A DNA stretch of 47,632 bases, from assembly GCA_035519135.1 (NCBI GenBank), contig DATIWX010000033.1, positions 1 through 47,632 of the forward strand, in the 5' to 3' direction. This document shows, piece by piece, positions 8,348-16,630 of this stretch; within the stretch, counting starts at the first letter, position 1; every line of letters begins with the position of its first letter. The translations under genes were made by a program, and so were the position numbers. The notes beneath the pieces are model-generated. The model was not told the DNA's origin. It saw only the letters and a program-made list of their open reading frames with translations, and did not search any database. The DNA comes from VBDM01 sp035519135 (GTDB taxonomy: Bacteria > Pseudomonadota > Gammaproteobacteria > Burkholderiales > SG8-39).

Positions 8348-9080
8348 GGTAGGCCTCGATGACCTCGGGATTGCCGCGGATCTCCTCCGGCGCGCCCTCG
8401 GCGATGATGCGGCCCTCGGCGAGCACCAGGATGCGGGTGCACAGCGACATCACGAACTCCATGTTGTGCTCGATGACGACGAAGGTGGCGCGCTCCGTGG
8501 CGTTGATCTCCCGCAGGCGCTCGTGCAGCCCCGCGAGCATGGTCGGGTTGACGCCGCCGGCGGGCTCGTCGAGCAGCACCAGCCGCGGGCCGGCCATGAA
8601 GGCCATCGCCACGTCGAGCAGCTTCTGCTGGCCGTAGCTGAGCGCGCCGGCCCTCTCCCCGGCGAGCGGCGTGAGCCGGAAGAACTCGATCATCCGGTCT
8701 GCGCCGGCGCCGAGCCCGGCATCGCGCTGCCCCACGAGCCGCGACCACATCGATCCGCGGTGCTCCTGTCCGGCCAGCACCAGGTTCTCGCGTACCGTAA
8801 GCTGCGGGAATACCTGCAGCAACTGGAAGGTGCGGCCGACGCCGAGCCGGTTCAGGTCGCAAGGCCGCATGCCGGTGATCGCCCGCCCGTCGATGCGCAC
8901 TTCGCCGGCCGAGGGCGAGAGCTGTCCGAGGATGCAGTTGAAGAGCGTCGATTTGCCCGAGCCGTTCGGCCCGATGAGTCCGAGGATCTCGCCTTCGTGC
9001 ACATCGAAGGAAACGCCGTCCACGGCGATGATGCCGCCGAACGCCTTTGCCAGGTCTCGCACCTCCAGGACCGCGCTCAT
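8337..9080 (-). CDS. livG: Branched-chain amino acid-type ABC transporter ATPase LivG
   Basis: This 247-residue ATPase has Walker A GPNGSGKST (37-45), the signature LSYGQ (147-151) common in LivG, Walker B LVLLDEP (167-173) and H-loop VIEHNMEF. It pairs with LivF on the cytoplasmic face of the LivHM permease. The ATG at 9080 overlaps the livM stop by four bases (ATGA). The reading frame stays open for another 700 bases upstream, but that part is antisense-like and lies inside livM, so it is rejected. The family and position are certain; the transported substrate is not. Confidence 0.95.
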   Translation of the reverse strand: MSAVLEVRDLAKAFGGIIAVDGVSFDVHEGEILGLIGPNGSGKSTLFNCILGQLSPSAGEVRIDGRAITGMRPCDLNRLGVGRTFQLLQVFPQLTVRENLVLAGQEHRGSMWSRLVGQRDAGLGAGADRMIEFFRLTPLAGERAGALSYGQQKLLDVAMAFMAGPRLVLLDEPAGGVNPTMLAGLHERLREINATERATFVVIEHNMEFVMSLCTRILVLAEGRIIAEGAPEEIRGNPEVIEAYLGG

Positions 9081-10018
9081 CGGGCCGGCTTGCGCAAGCG
9101 TGCCGTGGAGCCGCGCCAGCGCTCCGCCAGCCCGAGCAGCCCGGACGGGCAGAACGCCATCAGGATCATGACGGCTACGGCGTACAGCATCAGGTAGAGC
9201 CCCTCGCTGAAGCGCAGCCACTCGGGCAGGAGCACCGAGACCGCCGCACCGAGAAACGGGCCGAGGAAATAGCCCGAGCCGCCGACAATCACCATCAACA
9301 GAAGATTCAGGGACAGGTTGAGGGCGAACGCGGTCGGCTCGATGAACTGCACCAGCGGCGCGTACAGGACACCCGCGATCCCGCCGAGCGCGGAGCCGAT
9401 GGCGAACGCCATCAGCGTGTAGCGCCGCGTGTCGATCCCGAGCGAGTCGGCGCGAATCGCGTTCTCGCGCAGCGCCGTGAAGGCGCGCCCCCAGGGCGAA
9501 CGGATCAGCCACCAGGCGGCCGCCGAGACGAGCGCGAGGACGCCGAGGCAGAAGAAATAGAACCTCATGGGCGCCTGGGTCGACCAGCCGAGCAGCGTCG
9601 GCCGCGGGATGCCGGAGATGCCGTAGACGCCCTTGGTGAGCCACTCCTCGTTGCGCAGGAGGAGGAACACGAGCGTGGAAAAGGACAGAGTCACGAAGGC
9701 GAGGTAGTGGTGCTGCACGCGCAAGGCCGGGTAGCCGAGCAGCCAGCCCGCTACGAAGCACAATGCAATCGCGAGCAGGAATGCCGACCACAGCGGCCAG
9801 CCCTGCGTGGTGAGCAGCGCCCCGGTATAGGCGCCGATGCCGACGAACGCCGCCTGCGCGAGCGAGATCTGCCCCGCGTAGCCGAGCGTGAGGTTGAGGC
9901 CGATCGCGGCGATCGTCATGACGGCCCAGAGGCTGAGGAGATAGATGCCGTACGGCTTCAGGGCAAACGGCGCCGCGATCGGCGGAATGAGAAGAAGCAG
10001 GGTGAGGACCTTCTTCAT
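9077..10018 (-). CDS. livM: Branched-chain amino acid-type ABC transporter permease LivM
   Basis: This 313-residue inner-membrane permease has about nine hydrophobic segments. It carries the LivM signature region near residue 43 (LNLTLGYAGQISLAQAAF) and the cytoplasmic EAA-like loop SPWGRAFTALRENAIRADSLG. It forms a heterodimer with LivH. The ATG at 10018 directly overlaps the end of livH (livH stop near 10015). The length is normal. A separate, fused LivM homologue lies at 21189-23717; this copy is a stand-alone polypeptide. Confidence 0.94.
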   Translation of the reverse strand: MKKVLTLLLLIPPIAAPFALKPYGIYLLSLWAVMTIAAIGLNLTLGYAGQISLAQAAFVGIGAYTGALLTTQGWPLWSAFLLAIALCFVAGWLLGYPALRVQHHYLAFVTLSFSTLVFLLLRNEEWLTKGVYGISGIPRPTLLGWSTQAPMRFYFFCLGVLALVSAAAWWLIRSPWGRAFTALRENAIRADSLGIDTRRYTLMAFAIGSALGGIAGVLYAPLVQFIEPTAFALNLSLNLLLMVIVGGSGYFLGPFLGAAVSVLLPEWLRFSEGLYLMLYAVAVMILMAFCPSGLLGLAERWRGSTARLRKPAR

Positions 10019-10893
10019 ACCGTCCGCTCCTCGGCGCGTCCGAGCAGGCCTTGCGGCCGGAACAGGATCACCGCGATCAGCAGGAACAACGGTATGGCGC
10101 CGCGATACTGCGACGACCAGTACGCGGCGACGAAGTTGTCGATAACGCCGACCAGCAGGCCGCCGACGATCGCGCCGCGCACCTGGTTGAAGCCGCCGAC
10201 GATCGCGGCGACGAAGGCGACCAGGCCGAGGGTCTCGCCGTTGGTGAACTTGGCGAGATAGATCGGGCTGATGAGAAACGAGGCGAGCGCCACCAACGCC
10301 GCGTTGATGAGGAAGGTGTAGAGAATCATGCGCTCCACCGGGATGCCGAGAACGCGGGCGAGCGCCGGATTCTGCGCGGTGGCCTGCATCTGCCGGCCGG
10401 TGCGCGTGGCGCCGAGGAAATACTGCAGCAGGGCGACGGCGGCGACCGCCACCGCGATGATGACCAGGCTCTGCGCCGAGACCGCCGCGGTTCCGATCGT
10501 GAGATCAGTCGTCGCCCAGAGCGTGGGAAACGCCTGCGCTTCGGCGGCGTAGAATTCCTTGACGCTCTCCTTCATGAAAATGGCGAGCGCGAGGGTCGAG
10601 ATCACCAGCGGCAGGACACCGTGCCGCAGCATCGGGTCGACCACCAGGCGCTTGAAGAGAAGGCCGAGCACCAGCAGCGCGAGGAGGAAGCCCGCCAACA
10701 GCGCAATCGGGAACGAAAGCCCGCCGAACTTCATCGCCGCCAGCACGAAGAAGGCGGGCAGCATGACGAACTCGCCCTGCGCGAAATTGATGGTCTGCGA
10801 GGTCTGCCACAGCAGCACGAAGCCGATCGCGACCAGCGCGTAGATACCGCCGGTCGCGAGCCCCGCGACCCCGAGTTGCAGGAAATCGGACAG
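10015..10893 (-). CDS. livH: Branched-chain amino acid-type ABC transporter permease LivH
   Basis: This inner-membrane permease has about eight transmembrane segments and the LivH blocks GLATGGIYALVAIGFVLLWQ, TINFAQGEF and GFNQVRGAIVGGLLVGV. Mature family members have about 290 residues. The frame contains no ATG, GTG or TTG at the expected place. The best candidate is a CTG at 10893, one base after the stop of the binding-protein gene, giving 292 residues. An ATG at 10989 would add about 32 unconserved residues from inside the upstream gene and is less likely. The start is therefore uncertain, and translation is probably coupled to the upstream gene. Confidence 0.88.
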   Translation of the reverse strand: MSDFLQLGVAGLATGGIYALVAIGFVLLWQTSQTINFAQGEFVMLPAFFVLAAMKFGGLSFPIALLAGFLLALLVLGLLFKRLVVDPMLRHGVLPLVISTLALAIFMKESVKEFYAAEAQAFPTLWATTDLTIGTAAVSAQSLVIIAVAVAAVALLQYFLGATRTGRQMQATAQNPALARVLGIPVERMILYTFLINAALVALASFLISPIYLAKFTNGETLGLVAFVAAIVGGFNQVRGAIVGGLLVGVIDNFVAAYWSSQYRGAIPLFLLIAVILFRPQGLLGRAEERTV

Positions 10894-10894
10894 G

Positions 10895-12037
10895 CTACTT
10901 GCCCAGCTTGGGCAGGATCTGCACGACTTTCTGCTTCCCGCCGACCACTTCGGCGAGGAAGCTGATGCGGTCGATGTCGCCCTTCGCATCCCAGGTCGCC
11001 TCCATCAGGATGCCCGGTTCCTGCTCCGGCTTGATGGTGAGGCCGTGCATGGTCTTGGCCAGCAGCTTGCGGTCGAACTTGCCGATCTTCTCGGTCGCGT
11101 ACTTCACCGCGTAGACCGCGGTATAGCCCTTGATACCGTTGTGATCGGGCAGGTAGTTGAAGCGCTTCTGGAACTTGTCGCGGAACGCGAGCACCGCGGG
11201 AATGGGCGCATCGGCGGTCAGGGCCACGTGTCCTTTCGCGCCGTTGGCCGCCTCACCCGCGAGGTCGATGACCTTCTGGCCGATGAGCGTGGTCTCGCCG
11301 ATCAGCGGCACCTTGACGCCCTGCTTGCGCGCCTCGCGCAGGACGCGCGCGCATTCCTCTTCGTTGGTGTAGATGAAGACCGCGTCGGCATTCGAGGCCT
11401 TGAGCTTGACGACGTCGGCGGCGAAATCCACCTGACCGGACTCGGTCGACACGTCCGCCACGACCTTGATGCCGCGAGCCGCCATCTCCTTGAAGAAGGC
11501 GTCGCGCCCGCCCTTGCCGAAGTCGTTGTTCACCCACAGGAACGCCACCGATCTTGCCCTGATGCCGTCGCGGATGAAGTTGGCCATCTTCGGCATGCTG
11601 ACCTGCTGCCCGAAGGAGGTACGGAAGATGTAATCGTTACCCATCTGGGTGATGTCGGCGGCTTCCGCGCCGGTGAACTGCGGGATTTCAGCCTGCTGGG
11701 CGAGGACCATGTTGACCTTCACCGAGCCGGAGAACACCGGCCCGAGGATCACGTAGGGGTCGCTGTCGATCGCCTTCTGCACCTGGGCGCGCGAGATGCC
11801 CGGGTTGCTCTGCGTATCGGTCACCGGCGAGACGATCCTGCGGCCGAGGATGCCGCCCTTCGCGTTGACCTCGTCGATGGCGAGCAGCGCGCCGTCGCGA
11901 AAATTGGTGCCCGACACTGCACCCGCGCCGGAGAGCTCGATGACGATGGGCATGTTCACCGTCTGCTGCGCCTGCACCGAGGCCGCGCAGAGCGCGAGCA
12001 TGCCGCTTGCGACCGATCCGATCCATTTTGATTTCAT
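10895..12037 (-). CDS. Periplasmic binding protein of Liv-type ABC transporter
   Basis: This 380-residue Peripla_BP_6 (Leu/Ile/Val-binding) protein begins with a Sec signal peptide (residues 1-23, cleavage after SVQA). The mature fold shows VIELSGAGAVSGTNFRDGALL and KAIDSDPYVILGPVFSG, typical of HAAT receptors. It delivers ligand to the LivHMGF complex encoded immediately downstream. A GGAGGGG ribosome site precedes the ATG at 12037. The ligand is not predictable; relatives bind amino acids, amides, aromatic acids and dicarboxylates. Association with a TcuA-like flavoprotein at the end of the operon suggests a carboxylic acid. Confidence 0.92.
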   Translation of the reverse strand: MKSKWIGSVASGMLALCAASVQAQQTVNMPIVIELSGAGAVSGTNFRDGALLAIDEVNAKGGILGRRIVSPVTDTQSNPGISRAQVQKAIDSDPYVILGPVFSGSVKVNMVLAQQAEIPQFTGAEAADITQMGNDYIFRTSFGQQVSMPKMANFIRDGIRARSVAFLWVNNDFGKGGRDAFFKEMAARGIKVVADVSTESGQVDFAADVVKLKASNADAVFIYTNEEECARVLREARKQGVKVPLIGETTLIGQKVIDLAGEAANGAKGHVALTADAPIPAVLAFRDKFQKRFNYLPDHNGIKGYTAVYAVKYATEKIGKFDRKLLAKTMHGLTIKPEQEPGILMEATWDAKGDIDRISFLAEVVGGKQKVVQILPKLGK

Positions 12038-12058
12038 GTCCCCTCCTTTTTTGAGTGG

Positions 12059-13288
12059 TTAAACGCCCTCGAACTGAAGGATGTTGAGACCCGCGTTCGG
12101 GTCCGTCAGGTACATCAGGCCATTGCGGTCTACATAACAGTCCGCGGACTGGATCACCTGCGGCCGGTTCGGCCGCGGGTCCACCATCTTCGCCGGGTTG
12201 GGCGGGACGTAGTACGCGATCTCCTTCGGCCGGAACTGATCCTTGATGTCGTACACGCGCACGCCGGCGTTGTAGAAGGTGGCGAAGATGATCTCCGAGC
12301 TCCGGAACGCGCCCGGCCGGTTCTCGTGCATGTTGTGCGCGCCGAAAAAGCCGCCCTTGGCGCAGTAGTCCGCTTCCGCGGGCTGGGGAAACGTCGCGAT
12401 GCTCACCGGGTTGGACGGCTCGCGCACGTCGACCATCCACATGTAGCGCAGCCCGTCCTGGCAATTGGCGGAGGACGGCTCGTCGGCCACAACGAGCAGC
12501 TTGCGGTCCGGCAGCGGCAGCGGGGAATGCGTGCCGCCGCCGAAGGGCGGATCGGTGTTGCGATGCGCGAGGATTTTCGGCTTGGCCGGATCGGCGACGT
12601 CGATCACGGTAAGGCCGCCGTCGCGCCAGGCGCCGTAGGCGATGTTGCCGGCCACCAGAGCGTGGTGCAGCGCGTAGCGCCGCCCGGCGCGCCAGGTCGG
12701 CGTCTCGCCGCCGCCGCGCCACATGCCGGGAATCCAGCAGCGGCCGACGAGCTGCGGCTTGCGCGGGTCCGACATGTCGATGATGGCGAGGATGTGGTCG
12801 GTGAAATCGGCGAAGTGGACGGAAGCGTAGGCGTAGCGCCCGCCCACGTACCAGATGCGGTGCGGCCCGATGCCCTCGACCGGCATGAAGCCGATCTCGC
12901 GCGGCTTCTCGGGCTTCGAAATATCGTAGACCCGGATGCCCGGTGTGAACTGATTTCCGGTGCCTTTCAGCCGGTCGGCCGGCGAGCCGCCGAAATAGTC
13001 CTTGTCCGTCTGGAACTGCTGCATCGTCCAGACGCTGGGCGCGTTGACCGCCAGCAGCAGATCCTCGTGAGTCTGCAGGTGCAGGGCGCGCGTCCCCGGC
13101 GGGCAGGCGATGAAATCGACGACCTTCGGGTTCCTCGCATCGCGCACGTCGAGGGTGGTGATGCCGTTGCTGAAGCCGTGACCGACATAGGCATAGCCGC
13201 GGTGCACCATGATCTGCACGCCGTCGCCGCGGCCGCCCATGTCGGAATGGCTGACGAACTTGATGCCGCGGGATGCAACCGGGTTCAT
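12059..13288 (-). CDS. LVIVD-repeat beta-propeller protein, cytoplasmic
   Basis: The 409 residues hold six LVIVD-type repeats, at about 42-58, 117-133, 165-182, 224-241, 281-298 and 342-358. Each has the pattern hydrophobic-x-V/I-x-D-V/I-x-D/E-P-x-x-P, for example GIRVYDISKPEKP and GLTVIDVADPAKP. Such repeats form propeller blades used in binding. Most LVIVD proteins are exported, but this one starts MNPVASRGIKF and has no signal peptide. Several histidine- and cysteine-containing inserts (around 205-210, 270-276 and 306-322) could bind a ligand or metal. It lies between the MBL-fold gene and the Liv operon; its biochemical role is unknown. Confidence 0.85.
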   Translation of the reverse strand: MNPVASRGIKFVSHSDMGGRGDGVQIMVHRGYAYVGHGFSNGITTLDVRDARNPKVVDFIACPPGTRALHLQTHEDLLLAVNAPSVWTMQQFQTDKDYFGGSPADRLKGTGNQFTPGIRVYDISKPEKPREIGFMPVEGIGPHRIWYVGGRYAYASVHFADFTDHILAIIDMSDPRKPQLVGRCWIPGMWRGGGETPTWRAGRRYALHHALVAGNIAYGAWRDGGLTVIDVADPAKPKILAHRNTDPPFGGGTHSPLPLPDRKLLVVADEPSSANCQDGLRYMWMVDVREPSNPVSIATFPQPAEADYCAKGGFFGAHNMHENRPGAFRSSEIIFATFYNAGVRVYDIKDQFRPKEIAYYVPPNPAKMVDPRPNRPQVIQSADCYVDRNGLMYLTDPNAGLNILQFEGV

Positions 13289-13343
13289 AGGGGTCGGTTC
13301 CGTGTGGCTCGAATCATATCCCAGTCCATTTTCATTCCTGCCG

Positions 13344-14162
13344 TCAGAACTGCACCTTTTCGCCCGGCTTCATCAGCAGGACTTTGATGGAGGTCGTACC
13401 CAGCGCCTCGACCAGTTCCTGGGGCGGCGTCTTGGCGCCCGGGACCGCGCGGTAATGCATGGGGATCGCATACTTCGGCTTGATCAGCTCGCGCAATGCG
13501 TAGGCGGCATCGGCTCCATCCATCGTGAATTGGCCGCCGACCGGAATCATCACGAGGTCGGGCTTGTAGTACTCCGCGATCCATTTCATGTCGCCAAAAA
13601 TCCCGGTATCGCCCATGTGCCAGATCCTGAACCCGTTCTCCAGCTCGATGATGTAGCCGACGGGCTCGCCGCCGGGATGCGTCTCGTCCTTGTTGGTGGC
13701 CGGATTGCGCCATACGTACACCGAAGAGTGCTCCGCGTGCGTCAGGGTAACCTTGATGCCGGGCACAGGCGCAATGCGACCGCTCTTGTTGGAGCGCGGC
13801 AATTGCGCCGGCGGCAGCACTCCGAGCGTCGTGAGCGCCATGTTTAGGTCGCCCGGCGCATACATCGGGATCTTGTTCAGCTTGGCCAGTGCCGGCCCGT
13901 CCGTAATGTGGTCCCAGTGGCCGTGCGTCACCAGCAGCAAATCTATCTTTCCGAGCGCCTCGAGATTCTTGTATTCCGGAGGCGTCGCCGGGATCGCCGA
14001 AAGGGCGGGATCGATCACGATCACCTTGCTCCCCGGCGTGGCGATGCGGAAGGCCGCATGACCGAGCCACAGCACCTCGACCTTGTCTCCCTGAGCCGCG
14101 GCACCGGTGGCCGCCAGCGCCAGGCCAAGCAGCGCGAACTGAAGCAAACGGGATGCATGCAT
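13344..14162 (-). CDS. Exported metallo-beta-lactamase-fold metal-dependent hydrolase
   Basis: The 272-residue protein has a signal peptide (residues 1-23) and an MBL fold with the metal motif THGHWDH (H80, H82, D84, H85). Later metal-ligand regions are THAEHS, HMGDTGIFG and MHYRAVPG. It resembles UPF0173/YycJ-like hydrolases, whose substrates are mostly unknown. The frame extends further upstream, but the ATG at 14162 is preceded by a well-placed AGGAG at 14170-14174 and begins the signal peptide, so I chose it. A 125-base spacer separates it from the upstream Bug gene. Confidence 0.88.
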   Translation of the reverse strand: MHASRLLQFALLGLALAATGAAAQGDKVEVLWLGHAAFRIATPGSKVIVIDPALSAIPATPPEYKNLEALGKIDLLLVTHGHWDHITDGPALAKLNKIPMYAPGDLNMALTTLGVLPPAQLPRSNKSGRIAPVPGIKVTLTHAEHSSVYVWRNPATNKDETHPGGEPVGYIIELENGFRIWHMGDTGIFGDMKWIAEYYKPDLVMIPVGGQFTMDGADAAYALRELIKPKYAIPMHYRAVPGAKTPPQELVEALGTTSIKVLLMKPGEKVQF

Positions 14163-14287
14163 AGTCAATCTCCTGTTGATGGTAAGGTCGGGGTTTGCCC
14201 TGAGTCCATGGGCGGGGGCATGCTTGCGCGCGATAATCGTCCGCCGGGGCGATTTTCGCGCGCTTTTGCGGGCGAGGGAGTGCGTCA

Positions 14288-15271
14288 TCAATCGGCGTGT
14301 ATTGCGGAGGTCTTGATCACCTGCGCCCATTTCTCGATCTCGGCCCTGAAGAAGTTGTCGAACGGATCCGGCCCGAGCGGGTCGACAACCGCTCCCAATG
14401 CCGAAAGCTTCTCACTCACGCCCGCGTCCTCCAGCGCCTTCTGCATTTCCGCGCTGAGCCGCGCAACGGCCTCCTTCGGCGTCTTCGCCGGGGCGAACAA
14501 GCCCCACCAGACGGAAGCCTCGTAGCCCGGGACGCCCGCCTCGGCGAACGTCGGGACCTCGGGCAGCATGGCGATCCGCTTCGGGCTCGCGACCGCGAGT
14601 GCGCGCAGGCGCTGCGCCTTGATGTTGGCGGCGACCTCGACCGGGTTGGTGATCATGAAGGCGATGCGCCCGCCGATGAGGTCGGTGATTGCGGGGGCGC
14701 CGCCCTTGTAGGGGACGTGCACCACGTCGATCTTCGTCTGGAGGCGCAGCAGCTCGGTCGCGAGGTGCTGCGAGCTACCGTTGCCGGCCGATCCGTAGTT
14801 GAGGCTGCCGGGTTGCGCCTTGGCGAGCGCAATCAGCCCCGTCAGCGCCTTCGCCGGCGAAGCCGGCGCGACGACGAGCACCAGCGGCGCGTAGCCGACG
14901 CGCCCGACCGGCGTGAAATCGCGCCGCGCGTCGAACGGCAGATTCTGGAACAGACTCACGTTGGTCGCGAGGCCGTTCGCGCCCATCAAGAGCGTATAGC
15001 CGTCGGGCGCCGCCTTGGCGACGAGATCCGCGCCAAGGTTGGCGTTCGCCCCGGGACGGTTGTCGACGACCACCGGGCTCTTCATCTGCTCGGACATGCG
15101 CTGCCCCACGGTACGCGAGACGACGTCCACCGCGCCGCCTGCCGCGAAAGGAACGACGATCCGGATCGGCTTCGAGGGAAATCCCTGCGCCATGGCCGCA
15201 GGCGCCGCCAGGGCGGCGGCGATCAGGGCGACGAACCGGTTGCGGGCTTGCATCCACAGCATCTTCTTCAT
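14288..15271 (-). CDS. Bug/TctC-family periplasmic solute receptor
   Basis: This 327-residue tripartite-tricarboxylate receptor has a signal peptide ending near residue 28 and the family blocks PSKPIRIVVPFAAGGAVDVV, RPGANANLGADLVAKAAPDG and GSAGNGSSQHLATELL. Bug receptors bind carboxylates or amides between two domains. No TctA/TctB membrane pair lies in the window, so this is one of the orphan receptors common in Burkholderiales, or it uses a transporter encoded elsewhere. It starts 9 bases after the RraA-family gene, and its context suggests the same carboxylate pathway as the TRAP system. Confidence 0.93.
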   Translation of the reverse strand: MKKMLWMQARNRFVALIAAALAAPAAMAQGFPSKPIRIVVPFAAGGAVDVVSRTVGQRMSEQMKSPVVVDNRPGANANLGADLVAKAAPDGYTLLMGANGLATNVSLFQNLPFDARRDFTPVGRVGYAPLVLVVAPASPAKALTGLIALAKAQPGSLNYGSAGNGSSQHLATELLRLQTKIDVVHVPYKGGAPAITDLIGGRIAFMITNPVEVAANIKAQRLRALAVASPKRIAMLPEVPTFAEAGVPGYEASVWWGLFAPAKTPKEAVARLSAEMQKALEDAGVSEKLSALGAVVDPLGPDPFDNFFRAEIEKWAQVIKTSAIHAD

Positions 15272-15280
15272 GGCAGTCTC

Positions 15281-15946
15281 CTAGGATTTGAGCATGTGTT
15301 CGTAGCTTGCGCCCATGACTTCGCCGATCGGCTTTCCGGCGCGCAGCGCCGCCGCCATCGCCGCCTCGCGCGCAGCGATCGATTCGGCGGCGTCGAGCAC
15401 CTGCTCGATATGCTCGGGCCGCATGAATACCACGGCGCTGCCGTCCGCGACGACATAGTCGCCGGGGCGCACCTGAATGTCGCCGATCTCTACCGGCGCG
15501 TTGCAGGAGAGCTCCACGATGCGGCCGCGCGCCGTGCGCGCGGTGCAGCCGCGGGCGAAGATCGGGAAGCCGTAGCTCCGCGCCTCGTCGATGTCGCGCA
15601 CCGGGCCGTCGGCAACCACGCCGGCGACGCCGCGCAGCTGCGCGCCGAGCGTGAGGATGCCGCCCCAGCTGCCGGCTTCCACGCCGCTCTTCTGCTCGAC
15701 CACGATGATGTCCCCCGGCTTCGCGGTCTCGATCGCCCGGGCGCCCAGATGAGTGGGCGGCCCCGGCGGCGGCGTGCCTACGCCGGCGCGCAGGGTGACG
15801 GCCCTCCCGGCGATGCGCCCGGAGCCGGAAAGCTGCGGCAGGCCGGACACCACGCCCGCAAGCTTCAGCTTGTCCAGCGCGTCCGACAGCGCGCAGCAGT
15901 CCAGGCGCGCGAGCCGCTCGAGATACCGTCCGGAGAGCAGATTCAT
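15281..15946 (-). CDS. RraA-family protein (4-hydroxy-4-methyl-2-oxoglutarate aldolase-like)
   Basis: This 221-residue RraA-like protein contains the class II pyruvate-aldolase pattern G96-x20-R117-D118, within SWGGILTLGAQLRG and VADGPVRDIDEA. In enzymes of this family these residues bind the 2-oxoacid and a divalent metal for retro-aldol cleavage or oxaloacetate decarboxylation. The true RraA regulator of RNase E lacks some of these features, so an aldolase/decarboxylase is likelier. It sits between a TRAP transporter and a Bug receptor, a frequent setting for carboxylate catabolism. The exact substrate is unproven. Confidence 0.85.
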   Translation of the reverse strand: MNLLSGRYLERLARLDCCALSDALDKLKLAGVVSGLPQLSGSGRIAGRAVTLRAGVGTPPPGPPTHLGARAIETAKPGDIIVVEQKSGVEAGSWGGILTLGAQLRGVAGVVADGPVRDIDEARSYGFPIFARGCTARTARGRIVELSCNAPVEIGDIQVRPGDYVVADGSAVVFMRPEHIEQVLDAAESIAAREAAMAAALRAGKPIGEVMGASYEHMLKS

Positions 15947-15955
15947 GATGTCTCC

Positions 15956-16630
15956 TCAGGAATGGGCGTCGGATGCGCGCCACACGCCGAGCAAGCGATA
16001 AGTGCCGACGTGAACCGGAGCCTCCTCCGCCCCCATGCGCTGCCGCAGCGTCGAGCGGACGGTCTCCTCCAGCGCCGCGCCGTCCCGCTCGTGCTGGACG
16101 TCGACTATCAGCGCCGCCTCGATGCTCCGGTCGCCGCCGGGCCGCAGCTTCGCCTCGCTGCTCGTCGCCGCATCGGGCACCGCGCGCCAGACCTGCACGC
16201 CGAGGACGCGCGGGTCGCGCTCGAGCACGGCGGCCCCCTCGAGCAGGCCGGCCGCGTCGACCGCCGCAGGATGCTCGGCATACGCCGCGACGGCGCAGCC
16301 GCCGAGCGCGGCGCGCGGGGAGCGGTAGGCGAGGGCGCAGACCGTGCGCCGCATGTTACGGAATCCCGCCATGACCTCCCGGGTCAGGGGCGTGGGCGAG
16401 GCGAGGCGCGCCAGGTACTCGGGCGAGGTCAGCACCTGCGGCGACGCCGCCCGGTAGGGTATGAAGAAGCGCGGGGACCCCTTCACCGCTTCGTAGCGGC
16501 GCGCCTCGAGGAACCCCGGCACCGCGAGACGCTCCGGGATGTGCTCGGACACGAGCCAGCGCTCGTACGTATCGACGATCGCGTCGTCGAGGTCGTGCCA
16601 GATGGCAAGAATACCGGGCACCGCGCGCAT
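15956..16630 (-). CDS. Unknown protein, possible tandem dimeric alpha/beta-barrel (EthD/DUF4286-like)
   Basis: This 224-residue soluble protein has no signal peptide. The first half resembles ferredoxin-like dimeric barrel domains: a beta strand GILAIWHDL, then WLVSEHIPERLAVPGFLEARRYEA, the EH-P-R-PGF-RRYE pattern of EthD/DUF4286-type proteins. The second half may be a diverged repeat (EAALIVDVQ at about residue 167). The ATG at 16630 overlaps the dctP stop (TGATG), and a GTG at 16633 is equally possible. The tight coupling to dctP and rraA suggests a role in handling the transported compound, but no function can be assigned. Confidence 0.7.
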   Translation of the reverse strand: MRAVPGILAIWHDLDDAIVDTYERWLVSEHIPERLAVPGFLEARRYEAVKGSPRFFIPYRAASPQVLTSPEYLARLASPTPLTREVMAGFRNMRRTVCALAYRSPRAALGGCAVAAYAEHPAAVDAAGLLEGAAVLERDPRVLGVQVWRAVPDAATSSEAKLRPGGDRSIEAALIVDVQHERDGAALEETVRSTLRQRMGAEEAPVHVGTYRLLGVWRASDAHS

